This document shows, in pieces, positions 59,840 to 64,000 of a stretch of 64,000 nucleotides of DNA (position 1 is the stretch's first letter; each line of letters begins with the position of its first letter). A program made the position numbers and the translations under genes. Source of the stretch: Opitutia bacterium (lineage in GTDB: Bacteria; Verrucomicrobiota; Verrucomicrobiia; Opitutales; Opitutaceae); assembly GCA_016190985.1 (NCBI GenBank), contig JACPPI010000029.1, positions 1-64,000 of the forward strand, in the 5' to 3' direction. The notes beneath the pieces were generated by a model. That model ran no database searches, was not told the origin of the DNA, and saw nothing but the letters and a program-made list of their open reading frames with translations.

Positions 59840-60340
59840 TCAGCGGTCGAGCAGGGCGATCCGCCGCGGCAGCTCCTCCGGCAGGGGTTGGAAAGCGGCG
59901 ATGACGACGCCGACCAGGTTGCCGGGCCGCACCGGTTCGAGGTCGGGGCGGGGGTTGTTGAGCCCGGCGACGCGCCAGCCGTCGCGCGCCCGGGCCACCA
60001 GCACATGGGCGACGATTTTCCGGGCGCGGTTGCGGTAGAGGACGGTCTGCCCCGGCTCGAGCAATTCGTAGGGATACTGCTGCAACACGAGGATGGCGCC
60101 CGGCGCGTAGAGCGGTTGCATCGACTGGCCCGAGCCGACGAGCACGAAGGAGTCGGGCGCTTTTTCCGAGAGGAGGCCGGCCCGCTGCCAGGCTTCGGCT
60201 TCAGGCAGCGGCACGGCGCGCGGCGACCGGCCGGTGAAGACTCCGCGGATCCAACGGCCGTCAACTTCGTGCGCGGCACCGATGCCGCCGGACCAGAAAA
60301 GCAATCCCATCAAGGTCCATCGTGCGGCGCGTCGGAACAT
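59840..60340 (-). CDS. Exported S24/S26-like serine peptidase domain protein
   Basis: 166 residues. An N-terminal hydrophobic signal (MLFWSGGIGAAH region) is followed by a domain with VLVGSGQSMQPLYAPGAILV, the GxSMxP motif of LexA/signal-peptidase Ser-Lys peptidases (Ser at about 72). A candidate lysine is in RNRARKIVAHVLV, and NNPRPDLEPVRPGNLVGVVI resembles the final strand. Neither a DNA-binding domain nor the usual signal peptidase anchor is present. Substrate unknown. Confidence 0.7.
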   Translation of the reverse strand: MFRRAARWTLMGLLFWSGGIGAAHEVDGRWIRGVFTGRSPRAVPLPEAEAWQRAGLLSEKAPDSFVLVGSGQSMQPLYAPGAILVLQQYPYELLEPGQTVLYRNRARKIVAHVLVARARDGWRVAGLNNPRPDLEPVRPGNLVGVVIAAFQPLPEELPRRIALLDR

Positions 60341-60490
60341 GCCAAAGGTTTTTCCCGCCGCCCGGTCAACGCGAGCCGAAGTTGCTAGAGTTCATTCCTC
60401 AGGCCGTCTGGGTGTTGCCTGCCACGGAAAGGTAGGGTCGCGGCCGGGACGGGCATTGACCTGCGCGGCGGGCTCTTGTTTAAGGCCACG

Positions 60491-61573
60491 ATGGCTGAGA
60501 CACTCACCGTGGAGCTGGGCCCGCGCAGCTACCCGATACATTTCCTCTCGGGGAAGGATTCTGTGGCGGCGGTCGCGGGGGATCTGCGGCGGCAGGGCCG
60601 GCCGGCGGCCTTGTTGACCGACGCCGGCGTGGCCGGCGCGCACGGAATCTATCTGGACCGGAACTTCGGCGCGCTGCCCCGGCTCACCCTGGCTCCGGGC
60701 GAGCAGTCGAAATCGCTGGAATGCTACGGCCGCGTGCTCGATTTCCTGGCGGCGGAGCGCATCACCCGCCAAGGCGTGCTCTGGGTGGTCGGGGGCGGCG
60801 TGATGGGCGACCTTGGTGGCTTTGCCGCGGCGTCCTATCTGCGGGGCATCGACTACATCCAGGTGCCGACGACACTGCTCGCGATGGTGGACAGCTCCGT
60901 GGGGGGCAAGACGGGCATCAACCTCATCGCCGGCAAGAATCTGGCCGGCGCGTTCCACCACCCGCGGGCGGTTTACATCGCGCCGGACCTGCTGGCCACG
61001 CTGCCGGAGCGGGAATTTGCCGCCGGCATGGCCGAGGTGATCAAATACGGCCTGCTCGGCGACGCGGCGCTCTTCGCGCGGCTCGAGAAATCCGCGCTGA
61101 CCCCGGGCAGCCCCGGCCTGACTGAGGTCATCCGCCGCTGCTGCGAGCTGAAGGCCGGCATCGTGCGGGCGGACGAGTTTGAGCGCGCGCCCGAGGGCGG
61201 CCGCGCGCTCCTGAACCTCGGCCACACCTTCGGGCACGCCATCGAGCAGGTCACCGGTTACACCGCCTACCTTCATGGCGAGTCGGTCGCCATCGGGCTC
61301 GCGGGCGCCGTCCGTCTCTCACAGAAACTCGGGCTGGTGCCCGCCGCCGATGTCACCCGCGTCGAGCGCGTGCTGGCGGCGCACGGGCTGCCGGTGCGGC
61401 TGCGCACGCCGCTGGCCATGGCGGCGTTGCAGGCGGCCACCGCGCGCGACAAGAAAAACCGGGAAGACGGAGTGCGCTTCGTGGTGCTCGATGCCCTCGG
61501 CGCGGCCGCCACCCGCGCCGGCGTCCCGCCGGCCACCGTCGAGGCGGTGTGGCGGGAGCTGGGTGCCGCTTAG
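60491..61573 (+). CDS. aroB: 3-dehydroquinate synthase
   Basis: 360 residues. Second shikimate-pathway enzyme, NAD- and zinc-dependent. Motifs: VVGGGVMGDLGGFAAASYLR, VPTTLLAMVDSSVGGKTGIN, EVIKYGLLGD and the zinc region LNLGHTFGHAIEQVTGY with LHGESVAIGL. I chose the ATG at 60491; a TTG five codons upstream is less likely. Normal length. Confidence 0.96.
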   Translation: MAETLTVELGPRSYPIHFLSGKDSVAAVAGDLRRQGRPAALLTDAGVAGAHGIYLDRNFGALPRLTLAPGEQSKSLECYGRVLDFLAAERITRQGVLWVVGGGVMGDLGGFAAASYLRGIDYIQVPTTLLAMVDSSVGGKTGINLIAGKNLAGAFHHPRAVYIAPDLLATLPEREFAAGMAEVIKYGLLGDAALFARLEKSALTPGSPGLTEVIRRCCELKAGIVRADEFERAPEGGRALLNLGHTFGHAIEQVTGYTAYLHGESVAIGLAGAVRLSQKLGLVPAADVTRVERVLAAHGLPVRLRTPLAMAALQAATARDKKNREDGVRFVVLDALGAAATRAGVPPATVEAVWRELGAA

Positions 61574-61617
61574 ATTTTGCCTGCTATCCGGGCGCCAACC
61601 GCTACGTTGATCGACCC

Positions 61618-62259
61618 ATGTCAGCCATCGACGAAGGCATAGTCCGCGAGTATTTCGAGCAAAACGGCTTCCTCGTGCGCCAGGTCCGCAAATACCAGGT
61701 GCAAGCCCGGCTCAAGACCGGCGCCGAGGAGGTGGATCTCGTCGTCTACAATCCCGCCTACAAGCGCAATTCCCGCCGCGCCGAGTTCTTCCTGTTCGCC
61801 AACGAGCTGGCCTACGTCCACCGCGCCATCGTGGTGGTCAAGGGCTGGCACACCGGCAAGTTCACGCCCAACATGCTCAAGAGCAGCCCCGAGATCTTCC
61901 GCTTCCTCGAGGAAAAAGTGCTCAAGGAGGTCACGCGCTTCTTCCCGGTGGACGCGGAGGAGCCGGGCAACGCCCCCGACGTCACCAAGATCCTCGTGCT
62001 GCCGAGCCTGCCCACCGCCGAGCCCTTCCGCTCCCAGAGCGTGGCCATGCTCAAGGAGCACGGCATCGACGCCATCATTTCGTTCCGCTCCATGCTCCTC
62101 GACATCATCGAGCGCGTGGAGATCAACAAGAGCTACGGCAAGTCCGACACCCTGCAGGTCATCCGCATCCTGAAAAACTACGACCTGCTCAAGGACGCGC
62201 AGCTCGACCTGCTGGCCGAGCGCCAGCCCGGCCAGCGCCGGAACAACCCCCGGGAATGA
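61618..62259 (+). CDS. Conserved hypothetical protein upstream of lpxA
   Basis: 213 residues starting MSAIDEGIVREYFEQNGFLV. The N-terminal stretch QARLKTGAEEVDLVVYNPAY, then FFLFANELAYVHRAIVVVKG, loosely resembles a PD-(D/E)XK nuclease fold (Glu, Asp, then a lysine-containing strand). The C-terminal half is helical and charged. The stop overlaps the lpxA start by 4 bases, so it is coexpressed with lipid A synthesis. No named family recognised. Confidence 0.8.
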   Translation: MSAIDEGIVREYFEQNGFLVRQVRKYQVQARLKTGAEEVDLVVYNPAYKRNSRRAEFFLFANELAYVHRAIVVVKGWHTGKFTPNMLKSSPEIFRFLEEKVLKEVTRFFPVDAEEPGNAPDVTKILVLPSLPTAEPFRSQSVAMLKEHGIDAIISFRSMLLDIIERVEINKSYGKSDTLQVIRILKNYDLLKDAQLDLLAERQPGQRRNNPRE

Positions 62260-63014
62260 GCATCCACTCCACCGCCATCGTCGAGGAGGGCGTCACGCTC
62301 GGCGCGGGCTGCGTCGTGCACGCCGGCGCGATCATCAAAAAACACTCCGTGCTCGGCGCGGGCGTCGTGGTGCATCCTTTCGCCGTCATCGGCGGCGACC
62401 CGCAATACCTGAAGTTCGACCCGTCGATCATGTCCGGCGTGCGCATCGGCGCCGGCACCGTGATCCGCGAGCACGTGACGGTCAACCGCTCCATCCATGC
62501 CGGCCAGGCCACCGTGATCGGCGCGCGCTGTTTCCTGATGGCCAACTCGCATGTCGGCCACGACAGCGTGGTGGCGGACGACGTGGTGCTCGCCAACAAC
62601 GTCATGCTCGCCGGCCACGTGCAGGTCGGCGGCCACACCTTTCTCGGCGGCGGGGCGGGCTTCCACCAGTTCTGCCGCGTCGGCGAGGGCGTCATGGTCA
62701 GCGGCCTCGCCCGGATCGCGCTCGACATCCCGCCCTTCGCCATGGCCGCCGAGCGCAACGAGATCATCGGCCTCAACCTCATCGGCCTCAAGCGCCGCGG
62801 CTTCAGCCGCGCCGCCATCGGCGAGATCAAGGAGGCCTTCCGCGCCGTCTATTTCACGCCGGGCAACATCCGCGATGTGGCGAAGGCCGCGCTGGCGGGC
62901 GACGCCTTCAAGACCGACGAGGCGCGGCGGTTTCTGACTTTCTTCACCGAGGGCAAACGCGGCTTTGCGCGCGCCCGCCGCGAGGCGATGGCGGGGGACG
63001 GCGATGGCGACTAG
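62256..63014 (+). CDS. lpxA: Acyl-ACP:UDP-N-acetylglucosamine O-acyltransferase
   Basis: 252 residues. First enzyme of lipid A synthesis. Left-handed beta-helix hexapeptide repeats run from the N-terminus (IVEEGVTLGAGCVVHAGAII) to about 190; the catalytic His region is RCFLMANSHVGHDSVVADDV and the substrate motif is GGGAGFHQFCRVGEGVMVSG. A helical C-terminal part follows (IGLNLIGLKRRGFSRAAIGE). Slightly shorter than the E. coli enzyme. Overlaps pdxA by 11 bases. Confidence 0.93.
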   Translation: MSIHSTAIVEEGVTLGAGCVVHAGAIIKKHSVLGAGVVVHPFAVIGGDPQYLKFDPSIMSGVRIGAGTVIREHVTVNRSIHAGQATVIGARCFLMANSHVGHDSVVADDVVLANNVMLAGHVQVGGHTFLGGGAGFHQFCRVGEGVMVSGLARIALDIPPFAMAAERNEIIGLNLIGLKRRGFSRAAIGEIKEAFRAVYFTPGNIRDVAKAALAGDAFKTDEARRFLTFFTEGKRGFARARREAMAGDGDGD

Positions 63015-63987
63015 ACTCGCCATCACCTGCGGCGATCCCGCCGGCGTCGGTCCCGAGATCATCGCCGCGTGGTTCGCCGCCCATCCCGGCGAGGCGGCGG
63101 AGGTCGCCGTCATCGGCCCGGCCCGGTGGCTGGAGACACTGCCGGCGGCCGCCACGAAAATTCCGGTCGGGCTGGCGGAATTCGCAGCGACGCCCGGCCG
63201 GTCCGACGGTGAAGGCGCGTTGGTCGCCTGGGCGGCGATGGAGCGCGCCGCCGCCGGCTGCAAGTCCGGCGAATTTTCCGGAGTCGTCACCGGGCCGGTC
63301 AGCAAGACCGCGCTGGCCAAGATCGGCTACGAATTTCCCGGGCAGACGGAATTTTTCGCCGCGCGCTGGGGTGGCGAGCCGGTCATGGCCTTTTGCGGCG
63401 GCCGGTTGCGCGTGGTGCTGGCGACCTGGCATGTGCCGCTCGTCGAGGTGCCGCAGTTGCTCGGGCCGCAGCTCTTGCGCCGCACGGTCGCGGCGGCCGA
63501 CACGCTGGCCCGGGCTTTTCCCCCTGTGGGAGCGAGCTTGCTCGCGACCGGGCTGGAGTCGCGAGCAAGCTCGCTCCCCCAAAATTTTATTCCCCGCATC
63601 GGCGTCTGCGGGCTCAACCCGCACGCGGGGGAGGGCGGCCTGCTCGGCGAGGAGGAGAAGGATTTCCTCAATCCGGCGCTGGAGCACCTGCGCGCGGAAT
63701 TTCCCGGGCTCTCACGGTGCGAGCCGGGCGACACATTGTTCGCGCGCGCGCTGCGCGGCGAGTTCGACGTCGTCGTGGCGCTGTATCACGATCAGGGCCT
63801 CGCGCCGCTGAAGGCCGTCGATTTCGACGAGGCCGTGAACGTCACCCTCGGCCTGCGGTTCGTGCGCACCAGCCCGGACCACGGCACGGCCTTTGGGATC
63901 GCGGGGCAGGGAAAGGCCAGCGGGCGCAGTTTCGCCAACGCCGTGGCCGTGGCGCGGCGCTTGATAAAATTCCGTTCCCGGGCATGA
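63004..63987 (+). CDS. pdxA: 4-hydroxythreonine-4-phosphate dehydrogenase with an in-frame REP-like insert
   Basis: 327 residues; pyridoxal phosphate biosynthesis, NAD- and metal-dependent. Motifs: ITCGDPAGVGPEIIAA, GVVTGPVSKTALAKIGYEFP, metal His in LATWHVPLVEVP, VCGLNPHAGEGGLLGEEE and ALYHDQGLAPLKAVDF. The stretch PPVGASLLATGLESRASSLP, just before the GLNPHAGE motif, is encoded by a perfect 20-bp inverted repeat of the REP-like type and has no counterpart in the family as I know it. It falls in a surface helix-loop region, so the enzyme may tolerate it. Confidence 0.93.
   Translation: MATRLAITCGDPAGVGPEIIAAWFAAHPGEAAEVAVIGPARWLETLPAAATKIPVGLAEFAATPGRSDGEGALVAWAAMERAAAGCKSGEFSGVVTGPVSKTALAKIGYEFPGQTEFFAARWGGEPVMAFCGGRLRVVLATWHVPLVEVPQLLGPQLLRRTVAAADTLARAFPPVGASLLATGLESRASSLPQNFIPRIGVCGLNPHAGEGGLLGEEEKDFLNPALEHLRAEFPGLSRCEPGDTLFARALRGEFDVVVALYHDQGLAPLKAVDFDEAVNVTLGLRFVRTSPDHGTAFGIAGQGKASGRSFANAVAVARRLIKFRSRA
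63528..63578. repeat. Perfect 20-bp inverted repeat inside pdxA
   Basis: Arms at 63528-63547 and 63559-63578 are exact complements (gggagcgagcttgctcgcga) with an 11-base loop. The sequence is a close relative of the intergenic hairpins at 141, 45280 and 53915. It keeps the pdxA reading frame open. Confidence 0.92.
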
Positions 63988-64000
63988 GTGTCGGCGTGTC
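63984..64000 (+). CDS. Possible start of a further gene, cut by the window end
   Basis: An ATG at 63984 overlaps the pdxA stop (ATGA), the same coupling used between several genes here, and reads MSVGV to the window edge. Too short to identify. Confidence 0.3.

Overview
High-GC (roughly two-thirds G+C by eye) bacterial chromosome with Gram-negative outer-membrane functions: lpxA, an arabinose-5-phosphate isomerase for Kdo, and two TonB-dependent receptors. Gene content, a double-length ThyX-like protein, a near-complete nuo cluster and many intergenic palindromes of the 'accacggat' and 'accgctaa' type suggest a Verrucomicrobiota member, possibly Opitutaceae. That assignment is inference only. 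No prophage, transposase, rRNA or CRISPR array is visible.

Region 1 (246-5310): class I fumarase, KdsD/KpsF isomerase, and a divergent LysM lipoprotein ending at a strong terminator. Region 2 (3964-15494): a full reductive pyrimidine-degradation cluster. PreT/PreA reduce uracil or thymine, dihydropyrimidinase opens the ring, a carbamoylase-type hydrolase releases the beta-amino acid, an AGXT2-like aminotransferase makes the semialdehyde, and an MmsA-type dehydrogenase makes the acyl-CoA. An NCS1 permease imports the base. The cluster is interrupted by a DUF433/DUF5615 toxin-antitoxin pair. Region 3 (15500-19058): an AT-richer lipoprotein gene, an MBL hydrolase, and SufS/SufU.

Region 4 (19210-38384): a type II NADH dehydrogenase-like protein fused to cyclic-nucleotide-binding and CBS domains, tRNA-Ser(GGA), then nuoB-C-D-E-F-G-H-I-J-K-L-M-N. 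nuoA is absent. Three small genes (two encoding membrane proteins) and a complete type II restriction-modification pair sit inside the nuo cluster. Region 5 (38392-50469): an addiction-module antitoxin, ThyX-like protein, nuclease-type EEP protein, ComEC, RarA, orphan ModA-like protein, RibBA (second domain apparently degenerate), RibH, NusB, a GxxExxY gene flanked by perfect inverted repeats, and FtsY. Region 6 (50713-60340): two outer-membrane uptake loci, one ZnuD-like with a small His/Cys protein and one FecA-like with an AraC regulator and an esterase, plus a POT peptide transporter. Region 7 (60491-end): aroB, a conserved hypothetical, lpxA and pdxA; pdxA carries a REP-like hairpin inside its reading frame.

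Two themes stand out. First, extra genes repeatedly lie between a gene and a duplicated fragment of that gene's own end: mmsA 5' end, thyX 5' end, hydrolase 3' end. This looks like insertion that leaves the target gene intact. Second, intergenic spaces are full of inverted repeats from several families. Some are nested in one another, many begin at stop codons, and two contribute to coding sequence (nuoJ C-terminus, pdxA interior). All calls come from reading the sequence; no database search was run.
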